Numbered from the stretch's first letter, positions 18,536-27,148 are shown. The stretch is DNA of 64,000 nt from Nocardia aurea (GCF_003123685.1 NZ_QCYJ01000020.1:372001-436000); one strand, 5' to 3'. The notes: a model not told the origin generated them from the sequence alone. A program made the numbers and translations.

Positions 18536-19063
18536 ATGCGGATCTCGCTGGAGGGCAAGTCGGGGGGCGTACGCGTGCGCATGCGCTTCGAACAGAATCG
18601 CGGGCGTTGGCTGGCCGTACGAATCATCCTGGGCGTGTTGGCATTCCAGGGGATCGTGATCGGCTTGTGGGCCGTTCTCGCGCCGCACTCGTGGTACACG
18701 AGTTTCCCCGGTTTCGGTATGCACTGGGTCGCGGTGGACGGGCCCTACAACCACCATCTCGCCGCCGATGTCGGCGCGTTCTTCCTGGCGCTGGGCGCGG
18801 TATCGCTGTACGCGCTGATCCGCACCGGGGTGGAGAGCGCGAGGGCCGCGGGCATCGGATGGACGGTGATGGCACTGCCGCACCTGATCTATCACGCCTT
18901 CCACAAACCCGTCGAGATGGGGACCGCGAGTTTCACCCTGAGCGTCATCGCGGCCGCCGCGCTGCTGGCGCTCGGCGTAGCACTGCTGGTGGTGGTGCCG
19001 CGCGGCCCCAGGGTCGCCGATCCCGATCCGATCGACGTCCGTTTCCCGCGCCGCAAGGAATAA
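18536..19063 (+). CDS. Four-helix membrane protein of unknown function
   Basis: A 175-residue integral membrane protein. A short basic N-terminus (KSGGVRVRMRFEQNRGR) is followed by four predicted membrane helices at about 27-48, 79-97, 106-124 and 131-153, and a basic C-terminal tail (DVRFPRRKE). The loop after helix 1 contains SWYTSFPGFGMHWVAVDGPYNHHLAADVG, which resembles proteins annotated in actinobacteria only as hypothetical membrane proteins. The gene follows fdhD by 92 bp on the same strand; a functional link is not shown. Confidence 0.75.
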   Translation: MRISLEGKSGGVRVRMRFEQNRGRWLAVRIILGVLAFQGIVIGLWAVLAPHSWYTSFPGFGMHWVAVDGPYNHHLAADVGAFFLALGAVSLYALIRTGVESARAAGIGWTVMALPHLIYHAFHKPVEMGTASFTLSVIAAAALLALGVALLVVVPRGPRVADPDPIDVRFPRRKE

Positions 19064-19068
19064 GGGGG

Positions 19069-19473
19069 TCAGCGCCACCCGTCGATGGAGGTGAGGTGGC
19101 GCAGTGTGCGCACCACTGCCGGGGCGCACAGATGATCGTCCCGCGGCCCGAGCCACGCCATTTCGGCGATTTCCGCGGCCGGGGCCGGAACACCCCGGCC
19201 GGGCGCACGGAAACAATGCATTTCTACGAGGGTGCCCGGGCGACCGTGGGCCGGAGCCGTGATGGTCACCTCGGGCGTGATGCGCTGTTCATCGATCTCG
19301 ACGCCGAGTTCCTCGCGGACCTCGCGGACGAGCGCTCGCGCCAGGGTCTCCCCCGGCTCGGGTTTGCCGCCGGGCAGGTAGAAGGCGTCACGACCCTCGG
19401 TACGGACTGCCAGCAACCTGCCGTTTTCGACGCATAACCAAGCAACCGACGTGAGCGTTCGTTCCGCGGTCAT
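19069..19473 (-). CDS. Nudix hydrolase
   Basis: A 134-residue Nudix-fold hydrolase. The Nudix box is complete at about residues 36-58: GKPEPGETLARALVREVREE, ending in LGVE, which supplies the metal-binding glutamates. Such enzymes cleave nucleoside diphosphates linked to another group. The short length and lack of an extra domain do not reveal the substrate. It converges on the four-helix membrane protein gene with 5 bp between stops. Confidence 0.9.
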   Translation of the reverse strand: MTAERTLTSVAWLCVENGRLLAVRTEGRDAFYLPGGKPEPGETLARALVREVREELGVEIDEQRITPEVTITAPAHGRPGTLVEMHCFRAPGRGVPAPAAEIAEMAWLGPRDDHLCAPAVVRTLRHLTSIDGWR

Positions 19474-19496
19474 GATCTGCAGACGCTACCCGGAAA

Positions 19497-19811
19497 TCAG
19501 GCTTCGAGCGCCTCGAGCAACGCCGCCCGCTGACGGGCGCCCAGACCACCGATGCGGCGATCCTCCGGAATCTCGGCCTGATCCATCAGCTTGGCCGCTT
19601 TGACCGGTCCGACGCCGGGCAGGGCCTTGATCACCGCCGCGACCTTGGTCTTCTTGACCAGATCGTCGGACTCGGACTTCTTGAGCAGGTCCGCGACCGA
19701 AACCTTGCCCTCTTTCACCTGACCGATCAATTCGGAGCGCGCCTTGCGCACCGCGGCCGCTTTGGCCAACGCCTCGGTGCGTTGCTCGGCGGTCATTGTG
19801 GGCAGTGCCAT
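19497..19811 (-). CDS. mihF: Integration host factor, actinobacterial type (mIHF)
   Basis: A 104-residue nucleoid-associated protein starting MALPTMTAEQRTEALAKAA, the signature start of the mycobacterial/Streptomyces IHF family, which is unrelated to E. coli IHF. It binds and bends DNA and is essential in M. tuberculosis. The helix-two-turn-helix is seen as IKALPGVGPVKAAKLMDQ, followed by RRIGGLGARQRAALLEAL. ATG 19811 has GGAGGAG just upstream; longer in-frame starts are not supported. In M. tuberculosis mihF is beside gmk and not in this region, so its place here differs. Confidence 0.93.
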   Translation of the reverse strand: MALPTMTAEQRTEALAKAAAVRKARSELIGQVKEGKVSVADLLKKSESDDLVKKTKVAAVIKALPGVGPVKAAKLMDQAEIPEDRRIGGLGARQRAALLEALEA

Positions 19812-20003
19812 GTCTCCTCCGCTTTCACTCGTCACTCGAACATCTGGTTGACCGGGTCGAGTAAACAGCACCATGTCGACTGCACCCCGCCGACACACCG
19901 GGTGAATGTTGCGATGAGTTTTCCGAGTCGAGACCGTCGTAATCGATGAAGCAGCTGCCGACTACGGGCGAATCGGACGAAAGGAATGCAGGCCGTGGCG
20001 CTG

Positions 20004-20252
20004 TCACTCACCCAATTCCCCACCATAGACGCCGCGAACAAGGGCCGGGACGGCAGCCCGCGACAGGCTCGCGGCGACATCATCATCGACCCGGCGTAAC
20101 GCCCGGACCTCGGAGAACGACAGGATCATCGAGAGTACTTCGCTATTGGACGACCGGTTCAACGGAGAGCCGGAGGGATCAACGAAGATCCCGGCGCGGG
20201 GCACGACCTCCGGGTCGTCACGCAGTCCACGGCGATATTTTCGAAGAGACAC
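20004..20252 (-). CDS. Weak hypothetical ORF
   Basis: A possible 82-residue protein from GTG 20252, starting VSLRKYRRGLRDDPEVV and ending RAAVPALVRGVYGGELGE. The C-terminal half reads like a plausible helical protein (SEVRALRRVDDDVAASLSRA). By eye the third-position GC is clearly lower than in surrounding genes, which suggests either a recently acquired gene, a decayed remnant or no gene at all. No family was recognised. Confidence 0.22.
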   Translation of the reverse strand: MSLRKYRRGLRDDPEVVPRAGIFVDPSGSPLNRSSNSEVLSMILSFSEVRALRRVDDDVAASLSRAAVPALVRGVYGGELGE

Positions 20253-20315
20253 GCGACGGTCCCCCTCCGGGCGGGATCGGATCCATCGAGCACGGGACAC
20301 TGCTAATCTCGGAAC

Positions 20316-20329
20316 TAGAACAGGTTCCA
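20316..20329. promoter_or_regulatory. KstR-type operator
   Basis: TAGAACAGGTTCCA fits the known consensus TnnAACnnGTTnnA of KstR, the TetR-family repressor of cholesterol degradation genes in Mycobacteriales. It lies 18 bp upstream of the ketosteroid isomerase start, where a bound repressor would block transcription or elongation. The regulator gene itself is outside this window. Confidence 0.65.
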
Positions 20330-20346
20330 ATTCAGTGGGAGTTCCG

Positions 20347-20724
20347 ATGGCACAACAGATCCGCGACGTGGTCGAGCAGTATGTGAAACTGGTCGGCTCG
20401 GGCCCGACCGAGGATATCGTCGAGCTGTACGCGCCCGACGCTGTCATCGAGGACCCGATCGGCACCGAGCCCAAACGCGGGCACGCGGCGATCCGTGAGT
20501 TCTACGACGTCCTCGCCCAACTCGACCGTGAGACCGAATTGCACGCCGACACCCTGCGCGTCGCCGGAAATCACGCGGCGTTCCTGTTCACGCTCGTCAC
20601 CAGATTCGGCGATCAGCGCCTGACGCTGAGCCCGATCGACGTCATGGAATTCGACGACGACGGCAAGATCACCCGAATGCGCGCCTACTGGGGCCAGGAC
20701 GACATGAGCAGCGAAACCGTCTGA
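20347..20724 (+). CDS. Steroid delta-isomerase (ketosteroid isomerase, NTF2-like)
   Basis: Shifts the double bond of 3-oxo-delta5 steroids to delta4, an early step of steroid breakdown. The 125-residue SnoaL/NTF2-like protein keeps the catalytic set of the Comamonas enzyme: Tyr12 in EQYVKL (Tyr14), Asp36 in AVIEDPIGTEPKRG (general base Asp38) and Asp98 in PIDVMEFDDDGKI (Asp99). A KstR-type operator sits directly upstream, which independently supports a steroid role. It converges on the STAS gene with 9 bp between stops. Confidence 0.88.
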   Translation: MAQQIRDVVEQYVKLVGSGPTEDIVELYAPDAVIEDPIGTEPKRGHAAIREFYDVLAQLDRETELHADTLRVAGNHAAFLFTLVTRFGDQRLTLSPIDVMEFDDDGKITRMRAYWGQDDMSSETV

Positions 20725-20733
20725 TCACGACGA

Positions 20734-21138
20734 TCACGCCGGATCGAGGACCGCGCAGGCCAGATCCGGCATCAGGTCGAACGCGTCCGCCTCGCCCGCT
20801 GCCGCGAGCAGGCGGTCGACACAACTCGCGCCCACCACCAGACGCAATCGACGCCCGGTGTGCCCCGCCGTAGCGCGGGCCTCGATGAGCACGCGCAGAC
20901 CGGCGACGCCGAAGAAACTCACCCTCGACAGGTCGACGGCCACGATCGGCGCGGCGTTGTTCACCGCTGCGATCAGCGAGGTCCGCAATACGTCCACGGT
21001 GTAGTGGTCGACCTCCCCCGCGACCGCGCAGAGACTCACGGTATCGCCAGGTGTGGTCACCGAAACATGGAGCCGGTCGGCGGGACCGGACGGCCGCGAT
21101 GTCGTCGCGGAAATTCTGGTGGTGATGACGGTCGACAT
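20734..21138 (-). CDS. STAS-domain protein, anti-sigma-factor antagonist-like
   Basis: A 134-residue protein with a STAS fold in residues 28-128: VSLCAVAGEVDHYTVDVLRTSL and IVAVDLSRVSFFGVAGLRVLIEA. In SpoIIAA-type antagonists the second motif normally reads D-S-S-G, with the Ser that is phosphorylated by the anti-sigma kinase. Here it reads G-V-A-G, so that serine is missing and the protein cannot be switched off in the usual way. No anti-sigma kinase or sigma-B-type gene lies nearby. Confidence 0.82.
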   Translation of the reverse strand: MSTVITTRISATTSRPSGPADRLHVSVTTPGDTVSLCAVAGEVDHYTVDVLRTSLIAAVNNAAPIVAVDLSRVSFFGVAGLRVLIEARATAGHTGRRLRLVVGASCVDRLLAAAGEADAFDLMPDLACAVLDPA

Positions 21139-21306
21139 ACGGACCCCGGTCCGGTCGCGCGCGGCAACAGAGAGATGTGCCCGCGTAGGCGGTGCGTCCC
21201 GGCGTCACAACACCCGAGACCGGGCTGGTTGCTCAACCCTCATCAGGGGTACCCCATTCCGCGCCGCCGCACACCTTTCTCCCCAGACATATCCCCCGAT
21301 CGACGC

Positions 21307-21344
21307 GAACGGCCCGGATATCCGTGCGGATATCCGGGCCGTTC
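21307..21344 (-). terminator. Terminator hairpin of clpX
   Basis: An 18-bp perfect inverted repeat, GAACGGCCCGGATATCCG (21307-21324) and its exact complement (21327-21344), with only 2 nt between arms, 15 bp downstream of the clpX stop. No T-run follows, as is common in GC-rich actinobacteria. Confidence 0.75.
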
Positions 21345-21359
21345 GGTACGGAACAACGA

Positions 21360-22640
21360 TCAGGCGGACTTCTCGCGACGCTCCGCCCGCTGCGCCTTGC
21401 GAGGCACGATGGTCGGGAGCACGTTCTCGGTCACCGTATCGGCGTTGACGACCACCTTGGCGACATCGTCACGGCTGGGGATGTCGTACATCACCGGCAG
21501 CAGGACTTCCTCCATGATGGCGCGCAGACCGCGAGCGCCGGTGCCGCGCAGGATCGCCTGATCGGCGATGGCCTCCAGGGCGTCCTGGGTGAACTCGAGT
21601 TCGACGCCGTCCATCTCGAAAAGCCTGATGTACTGCTTCACGAGGGCGTTCTTCGGTTCGGACAGGATCTTGACCAGCGATTCCTTGTCCAGGTTCGTCA
21701 CCGAGGCGACGACGGGCAGACGACCGATGAACTCGGGAATCAGACCGAACTTGATCAGATCCTCCGGCATGACCTCGGAGAAGTGATCGGTGGTGTCGAT
21801 CTCCGCCTTGGACCTGACCTCGGCGCCGAAACCGATACCGCGATGGCCGATGCGGTCGGAGATGATCTTCTCCAGGCCGGCGAACGCGCCCGCCACGATG
21901 AACAGCACGTTGGTCGTGTCGATCTGGATGAACTCCTGGTGCGGGTGCTTGCGCCCGCCCTGGGGCGGCACACTCGCCTGGGTGCCCTCGAGGATTTTCA
22001 GCAGCGCCTGCTGCACGCCCTCACCGGAGACGTCACGGGTGATGGACGGGTTCTCGCTCTTGCGGGCGATCTTGTCGACCTCATCGATGTAGATGATGCC
22101 GGTCTCGGCCCGCTTGACATCGTAGTCCGCGGCCTGGATCAGCTTGAGCAGGATGTTCTCGACATCCTCGCCGACATAACCCGCCTCGGTCAGCGCGGTC
22201 GCGTCCGCGATGGCGAACGGCACGTTCAGCATCTTCGCCAGGGTCTGCGCCAGATAGGTCTTACCGCAGCCGGTGGGGCCGAGCATCAGGATGTTCGATT
22301 TCGTCAGTTCGACGATCTCGCCCCGGCTGTCGCGGCCCTTGTCACCCGCTTGGATGCGCTTGTAGTGGTTGTAGACGGCCACCGCGAGCGTGCGCTTGGC
22401 GGTGTCCTGCCCGATGACATAGTTTTCCAGGAAATCCCGGATCTCCGCGGGCTTGGGCAGTTCATCGAGTTTGACCTCGCTGGACTCCGCCAGCTCCTCC
22501 TCGATGATCTCGTTGCATAGATCGATGCACTCGTCGCAGATGTACACCCCTGGTCCCGCAATGAGCTTCTTGACCTGCTTCTGGCTCTTTCCACAGAACG
22601 AGCACTTGAGCAGATCGCCGCCATCTCCGATGCGCGCCAT
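21360..22640 (-). CDS. clpX: ATP-dependent Clp protease ATP-binding subunit ClpX
   Basis: AAA+ unfoldase that feeds substrates to ClpP1P2. The 426-residue protein, same length as the M. tuberculosis one, has an N-terminal zinc-binding domain with Cys13, Cys16, Cys35 and Cys38, Walker A GPTGCGKT (121-128), Walker [11 protein letters not shown], the ClpP-docking IGF loop (RGIGFGAEV), and the sensor-2 [14 protein letters not shown] 22640 gives the standard N-terminus [17 protein letters not shown]; the longer open frame upstream is not used. It is separated from clpP2 by 449 bp and has its own promoter. Confidence 0.98.
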   Translation of the reverse strand: MARIGDGGDLLKCSFCGKSQKQVKKLIAGPGVYICDECIDLCNEIIEEELAESSEVKLDELPKPAEIRDFLENYVIGQDTAKRTLAVAVYNHYKRIQAGDKGRDSRGEIVELTKSNILMLGPTGCGKTYLAQTLAKMLNVPFAIADATALTEAGYVGEDVENILLKLIQAADYDVKRAETGIIYIDEVDKIARKSENPSITRDVSGEGVQQALLKILEGTQASVPPQGGRKHPHQEFIQIDTTNVLFIVAGAFAGLEKIISDRIGHRGIGFGAEVRSKAEIDTTDHFSEVMPEDLIKFGLIPEFIGRLPVVASVTNLDKESLVKILSEPKNALVKQYIRLFEMDGVELEFTQDALEAIADQAILRGTGARGLRAIMEEVLLPVMYDIPSRDDVAKVVVNADTVTENVLPTIVPRKAQRAERREKSA

Positions 22641-22733
22641 CTCGTGGGTCCCTACTTCCTTGTCCGCGTGCAACCGTCCGTCCAGGTTGCCAGCAATCCG
22701 CCGAACTCGGGTGCAATCACGAACACTTCGAGC

Positions 22734-22762
22734 GTGTAGGGCGGGTCGAGCGATGCCGTCAA
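22734..22762 (-). promoter_or_regulatory. Putative clpX promoter
   Basis: On the minus strand TTGACG (22762-22757), a 17-nt spacer and CTACAC (22739-22734) fit a sigma-70-type promoter. Transcription would start about 90 nt upstream of the clpX ATG. Inferred from sequence alone. Confidence 0.4.
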
Positions 22763-22863
22763 CCGGGAGCAAAGGTCCCTAGGTCGACCGTACCCGGTGT
22801 GGTGGAAGGAGGTCGACAACTCGAGCATGTTTCTCGCCGGTGTTGTGCCAGTTCTCACGGCAT

Positions 22864-22877
22864 TGGAACACGTTCCA
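22864..22877. promoter_or_regulatory. KstR-like palindrome in the clpX-clpP2 gap
   Basis: TGGAACACGTTCCA matches TnnAACnnGTTnnA and is symmetric apart from the two central bases. It lies about 100 bp upstream of the predicted clpX promoter and 213 bp below the clpP2 stop, with no gene on either strand starting right next to it. Apart from this and the promoter, the 449-bp gap (22641-23089) holds nothing recognised. Confidence 0.4.
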
Positions 22878-23089
22878 CCGTGGAAGGGCCGGATCCGACA
22901 TCCGGCCACCCGCTTCGCGACCCATTCCCATCGGAGTTGTTCCGATCGGTCGGTTTCTCTCGAAGCGCACCGGCCGAACAGTCTGCCACCTGGCGTCCTG
23001 CCCGGCCGGATTTACCTGCAACATAGCAACTTACGAGCACTCCCGCTCATCGGGCGAGACACTTCCCACCCTACGGGAACGTTCGCGGG

Positions 23090-23758
23090 CTATTTCTGCG
23101 CGCTCAGCTTGCGGTAGCCGAACACCTGATCGACGATCCCGTATTCCTTGGCATCCTCTGCCGTCAGGATCTTGTCGCGGTCGGTGTCCTTGCGGATGGT
23201 GTCCGCGTCCTTGCCGGTGTGGTTGGCCAGCGTGGTCTCCATGAGCCTGCGCATGCGCTCGATCTCGGCCGCCTGGATCTCCAGGTCCGACACCTGCCCC
23301 TGGATGCCGCCCTCCAGCGCGGGCTGATGGATCAGCACGCGGGCGTTGGGCAGGCAGGCCCGCTTACCGGGCGCGCCCGCCGCGAGCAGCACGGCGGCGG
23401 CGGAGGCCGCCTGGCCGAGGCAGACGGTGACGACGTCGGCGCGGACGTACTGCATGGTGTCGTAGATCGCCATCAGCGCGGTGAACGAACCACCGGGCGA
23501 GTTGATGTACATGGTGATGTCGCGATCGGGATCCTGCGACTCCAGCACCAGCAGCTGCGCCATGATGTCGTTGGCCGAGACATCGTCTACCTGCGCGCCC
23601 AGGAAGATGATGCGCTCCTCGAACAGCTTGTTGTACGGGTCCGAGGTCTTCACACCGTAGGTGGTCTGCTCGGTGAACTGCGGCAGGATATACCGCGAAT
23701 GCGGGCCCTGCGGGGCCATGCCGGAAACGCCGGCGCGTGGGTCGATCGAATTGGCCAT
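23090..23758 (-). CDS. clpP2: ATP-dependent Clp protease proteolytic subunit 2
   Basis: Serine peptidase that forms the mixed ClpP1P2 tetradecamer with ClpP1. The 222-residue protein carries catalytic Ser119 ([11 protein letters not shown]), His144 (LIHQPALEG) and an Asp in [17 protein letters not shown], and the ClpP block [23 protein letters not shown] 23758 has GGAGA upstream; an upstream in-frame TTG is not needed. It is the second gene of the clpP1-clpP2 pair, 84 bp downstream of clpP1. Confidence 0.97.
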   Translation of the reverse strand: MANSIDPRAGVSGMAPQGPHSRYILPQFTEQTTYGVKTSDPYNKLFEERIIFLGAQVDDVSANDIMAQLLVLESQDPDRDITMYINSPGGSFTALMAIYDTMQYVRADVVTVCLGQAASAAAVLLAAGAPGKRACLPNARVLIHQPALEGGIQGQVSDLEIQAAEIERMRRLMETTLANHTGKDADTIRKDTDRDKILTAEDAKEYGIVDQVFGYRKLSAQK

Positions 23759-23842
23759 CTTCGTCTCCAAAGTCTATGTGGGTGAGCGGGTTTGCGCGGT
23801 CATCCGGCGACTGCCCGTCGGCAGTTCACGCGAACCGACCGG

Positions 23843-24457
23843 CTAGTTGCCCACGCCGTTCGCCTGATTCGCGTGGCTGATCACGTGGTCGATGAAGCCG
23901 TACTCCAGCGCCTGCGCGGCGGTGAACCAGCGGTCGCGATCGGCGTCGGCGGTGACCTGCTCGACGGATTTGCCGGTGTGCAGCGCCTGCAACTCGTTCA
24001 GCTCACGCTTGGTGTGCACGAACTGCTCGGCCATGATCGCGATATCGGCGGCCGAACCACCGATACCCGCCGACGGCTGGTGCATCATGATCCGCGCGTG
24101 CGGCAGCGCGTAGCGCTTGCCCGCGGTACCGGCCGTGAGCAGGAACTGCCCCATCGACGCGGCCAGCCCCATGCCGTAGGTGGCGATATCGCATTCGGCG
24201 AACTGCATGGTGTCGTAGATGGCCATACCCGCGGTCACCGAACCGCCGGGCGAGTTGATGTAGAGCGAAATGTCCTTGACCGGATCCTCCGCCGAAAGCA
24301 GCAGGATCTGCGCGCACAGTTTGTTCGCGATGTCGTCGTCGACCTGGGTACCGAGGAAGATGATCCGCTCACGCAGCAGGCGCTCGTATACCGAATCACT
24401 GAGGTTGAGTCCAGCAGTGGGGGAACTCATGACGACCCCTGCCTTGTTCATTGTCAC
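23843..24457 (-). CDS. clpP1: ATP-dependent Clp protease proteolytic subunit 1
   Basis: Partner of ClpP2 in the essential actinobacterial Clp core. The 204-residue protein has Ser101 in [11 protein letters not shown], His126 in IMMHQPSAG and Asp171 in [11 protein letters not shown]. The segment [20 protein letters not shown] is standard. The N-terminal ten residues are probably trimmed, as propeptide processing occurs in the family; an internal ATG ten codons in is a possible start. It lies downstream of tig on the same strand but behind a strong hairpin, so it probably uses its own promoter. Confidence 0.97.
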   Translation of the reverse strand: MTMNKAGVVMSSPTAGLNLSDSVYERLLRERIIFLGTQVDDDIANKLCAQILLLSAEDPVKDISLYINSPGGSVTAGMAIYDTMQFAECDIATYGMGLAASMGQFLLTAGTAGKRYALPHARIMMHQPSAGIGGSAADIAIMAEQFVHTKRELNELQALHTGKSVEQVTADADRDRWFTAAQALEYGFIDHVISHANQANGVGN

Positions 24458-24550
24458 GGATACCTGCCTTCTCTTCTCACCGGCTTGTCATTGAAAGCTA
24501 CACAGCGCTCGTTTGCCACACAGCCATCTCTTCGCTGTCACAAACACTAA

Positions 24551-24592
24551 CGAAGCAGGGCGGCGCCGAACTCCCGGCACCGCCCTACTTCG
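24551..24592 (-). terminator. Terminator hairpin of tig
   Basis: CGAAGCAGGGCGGCGCCG (24551-24568) and CGGCACCGCCCTACTTCG (24575-24592) flank a 6-nt loop. In the minus-strand transcript the two imperfect positions become G-U pairs, giving 18 uninterrupted pairs, followed by a U-rich TTAGTGTTTGTG. In the opposite strand they are C-A mismatches. The hairpin lies 56 nt past the tig stop and upstream of clpP1. Confidence 0.75.
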
Positions 24593-24648
24593 CTCACAGC
24601 GCAACTTCGCCGGCGCTCGATCGGCGCTCAGCCGCGCTGCGTCGCGAA

Positions 24649-26049
24649 CTATTCGGCGGTCGCGGCTTCGGTCTCGGTGTCGTCCGAGGAAGTCACGGCG
24701 TCGATGATGTCGTCGGAATCCTCGGGCGCGCCGAACATCTCGGCGGTGTCGACCGCGTTGCCCTCGGAGTCGGTGACCTTGACCCGGCCGACGACACCGG
24801 CCAGCGCCTTACCGCGACGGACGTCGGCGAAGATCGCGCCGAGCTGGCCCGCCTGCTGCACCTGCTGGATGAACTGCTCGGGCGACAGGCCGTAGCGCTG
24901 CGACTGGAACAGGATCCGCTCGGTCAGCTCTTCCTGGCCGACCTGGGTGTCCTCGGCCTCGGCGATGGCGTCGAGCAGCAGCTGGGTCTTGACCGACTTC
25001 TCCGCCGCTTCCTTGGTGTCCTTGTCGAACTCCTCGCGGCTGCTGCCCTGGGCCTCGAGCGCCTCGGCGAGGCGAGCCTCGTCGTGGTCGAAGCCGTGCA
25101 CGGCGTCGTGGGTGACCGCGTCGATCTCGGCCTGCACGACGGCCTCGGGCAGCGGCACCTCGACCTTGTCGAGCAGGGTCTCGAGCACCTTGTCGCGGAT
25201 CTCGCCCGCCTGCTCGACCTTCTTGGTCCGCTCGACGCGGCCCTTCAGGTCGTCCTTCAGCTCGTCGAGGGTGTCGAATTCGGAAGCGAGCTGGGCGAAT
25301 TCGTCGTCGGCCTCGGGCAGTTCGCGCTCCTTGACGCTCTGCACGGTGACCTTGATGACCGATTCCTTGCCCGCGTGCTCACCGGCGACCAGGTTCGAGG
25401 TGAATTCGGCGGACTCGCCCGCCGACAGGCCGATGACGGCCTCGTCCAGGCCCTCGATGAGCTGGCCGGAGCCGACCTCGTGCGACAGGCCGGAGGTGGC
25501 CGCGTCGGCCACTTCCTCGCCGTCGACGGTGGCCGAGAGATCGATGGAGATGAAGTCGCCGTTCTGCACGGCGCGCTCGACACCGGTCAGGGTGCCGAAA
25601 CGCTGACGCAGCGACTGGAGCTGCTCGTCGATGTCGGAATCCTCGACGGTGAACGCGTCGACGGTGACCTCGATGTCGTCGTAGGACGGCAGCGAGATCT
25701 CCGGACGAACGTCGACCTCGGCGCTGAAGGCGAGTTCCTGGCCGTCCTCGATCTTGGTGATCTCGATCTCGGGCTGGCCGATGACCTTGATCTCGGAGGT
25801 GGTGACGGCCTCGCTGTAGCGGCCGGGCAGGACGTCGTTGACGACCTGCTCCAGAATGGCGCCGCGGCCGAGACGGGCCTCGAGGAGCTTGGCCGGGGCC
25901 TTGCCCGGACGGAAGCCGGGAATACGGACCTGCTTGGCGAGAGCCTTGTAGGCACGATCGAAGTCCGGCTTCAGTTCCTCGAAGGGCACCTCGACATTGA
26001 TCCGGACCCGGGTCGGGCTCAGCTGCTCGACGGTGCTCTTCACGGACAT
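24649..26049 (-). CDS. tig: Trigger factor, ribosome-associated chaperone
   Basis: Chaperone and peptidyl-prolyl isomerase that docks at the ribosome exit tunnel. The 466-residue protein begins [20 protein letters not shown] and contains the ribosome-binding signature GFRPGKAP (about residues 45-52), a central FKBP-like domain (about 160-245) and a helical C-terminal chaperone domain with an acidic, Ser/Thr-rich tail. ATG 26049 was chosen by homology; a longer frame upstream is spurious. Position upstream of clpP1-clpP2 matches M. tuberculosis. Confidence 0.97.
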   Translation of the reverse strand: MSVKSTVEQLSPTRVRINVEVPFEELKPDFDRAYKALAKQVRIPGFRPGKAPAKLLEARLGRGAILEQVVNDVLPGRYSEAVTTSEIKVIGQPEIEITKIEDGQELAFSAEVDVRPEISLPSYDDIEVTVDAFTVEDSDIDEQLQSLRQRFGTLTGVERAVQNGDFISIDLSATVDGEEVADAATSGLSHEVGSGQLIEGLDEAVIGLSAGESAEFTSNLVAGEHAGKESVIKVTVQSVKERELPEADDEFAQLASEFDTLDELKDDLKGRVERTKKVEQAGEIRDKVLETLLDKVEVPLPEAVVQAEIDAVTHDAVHGFDHDEARLAEALEAQGSSREEFDKDTKEAAEKSVKTQLLLDAIAEAEDTQVGQEELTERILFQSQRYGLSPEQFIQQVQQAGQLGAIFADVRRGKALAGVVGRVKVTDSEGNAVDTAEMFGAPEDSDDIIDAVTSSDDTETEAATAE

Positions 26050-26282
26050 GCTCCTTGTTCGTTGTTCGGTTCGGTGTTCGTGCTTGTCGTCATGCTGGTC
26101 AACGACGGCGGTACATGAGCCCCGTCCCCACCGTGCACCCCGGGATCCGGAATGAAGGGCGGAGCGACGCCACGTGCTGACCGGGTCGCGGACGTTCCTG
26201 GTCCGCGCACCCTGATGTACGCATCCCGACCAGGGTAGTTGACCGGTCGCGAGGGCCTGCAATCGGTCACGGCATGGACGGC

Positions 26283-26348
26283 GACGCCACCGACCGGGCC
26301 GGTTTAGACGCCACCGACCGGGCCGGTCCAGACGCCACCGACCCGCCC
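26283..26348. repeat. 24-bp tandem repeat, about 2.7 copies
   Basis: Copies start at 26283, 26307 and 26331. The unit begins GACGCCACCGACCGGGCCGG followed by TTTA or CCA-type ends; the last copy is partial. It lies between the tig start and the 3' end of the FKBP lipoprotein gene, outside both coding regions. The remaining bases of the 320-bp gap include the tig leader and nothing else recognised. Confidence 0.7.
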
Positions 26349-26369
26349 GGGTTCACGCGGGCGCGAGGA

Positions 26370-26942
26370 TCAGTTCCCGACCTTGACCGCGTCGGTCACG
26401 AAGACCAGCGTCTCGTTGGGCTTGACGCCGTTGCCGCCCTTGCCGTAGCCGAGTTCGGGGGGAATGATCATCAGCCTGCGCGCGCCCTGCTGCACACCCT
26501 CCAGCCCCTGCTCCCAGCCGGGGATGACCTGTCCGGAGCCGAGTGTCAGCGGGAAGGGCTTGCCGCGATCGAACGAGCTGTCCAGCTTCTTCTTGTCCGA
26601 CCAGGTGATCAGCGAGTAGTTCATGGTGAGCTGCTGGCCGGTGGCGGCGCCGGGCCCGCTGCCCGCGACGAGATCCTTCACCAGGAGCTGCGTGGGCGGA
26701 TCGCAGTCGTCGGGGAGCGTGATCTTCGGATTCTCGCCGTAGCCGCCCTCCACCTTCACATCGTCGGCGGTGCATTCGCGGCCGAAGGTGGTGGCTGCCG
26801 CGGCGGCGGTCGAGGAGCCGCGCGCCGAGGTCGTGGCCGAGGTCGCCGCCGCACCCGTGTCGTCGTCCGACCCGCACGCGGTGAGCGCGACCGCGGCCGC
26901 GGCGACGACGCCGACTCCGATGATCCTGCCGAGTTTTCGCAT
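26370..26942 (-). CDS. FKBP-type peptidyl-prolyl isomerase lipoprotein
   Basis: A 190-residue secreted lipoprotein. A signal peptide (MRKLGRIIGVGVVAAAAVAL) ends in the lipobox LTAC, so the mature protein would be lipid-anchored at the outer face of the membrane. A Ser/Thr/Ala linker follows, then an FKBP domain with LDSSFDRGKPFPLTLGSGQV, IPGWEQGLEGVQQGARRLMI and IPPELGYGKGG. It is expected to catalyse prolyl isomerisation of exported proteins. It stands alone between tig and the divergent phosphoketolase gene. Confidence 0.92.
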   Translation of the reverse strand: MRKLGRIIGVGVVAAAAVALTACGSDDDTGAAATSATTSARGSSTAAAAATTFGRECTADDVKVEGGYGENPKITLPDDCDPPTQLLVKDLVAGSGPGAATGQQLTMNYSLITWSDKKKLDSSFDRGKPFPLTLGSGQVIPGWEQGLEGVQQGARRLMIIPPELGYGKGGNGVKPNETLVFVTDAVKVGN

Positions 26943-27148
26943 GCGGCGGACCTTAGGCCACCGGGCCGCGCCGCGCCCATCCGCCCTCACCGATTCGCCA
27001 CGCTGCCCGACCTCGCCCGGCTCGGTAGAGTTGCCGTGAATCTCCATCCGGTGTCGTCGCTCTGACCATCGAAGTTCGCGATCGGCACGACGTCCGACCG
27101 TCGACGGCGAGTCGCGCCGACGACGTCCGCAGTGAGGAGAGTCCGTAG

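Larger units (their letters stand above)
19812..20346. other. mihF / ketosteroid isomerase divergent region
   Basis: 535 bp containing the mihF promoter region, one weak minus-strand ORF (20004-20252) and a KstR-type operator (20316-20329). Base composition is noticeably less GC-biased at third positions of any frame than neighbouring genes. Nothing else is recognised. Confidence 0.4.

Noticed and set aside
22652..23040. Small minus-strand and plus-strand ORFs in the clpX-clpP2 gap
   Set aside because: No ribosome-binding site, no recognisable domain and atypical composition; they overlap the predicted clpX promoter.
24458..24550. ClgR operator upstream of clpP1
   Set aside because: A CGC/GCG-containing stretch (near 24505-24520) does not fit the spacing of the CGCYNANRGCG consensus; a weak site cannot be ruled out.
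26150..26270. A tRNA gene upstream of tig, where some GC-rich stems occur
   Set aside because: No T-arm GGTTCRANYCC sequence and no consistent cloverleaf could be drawn.
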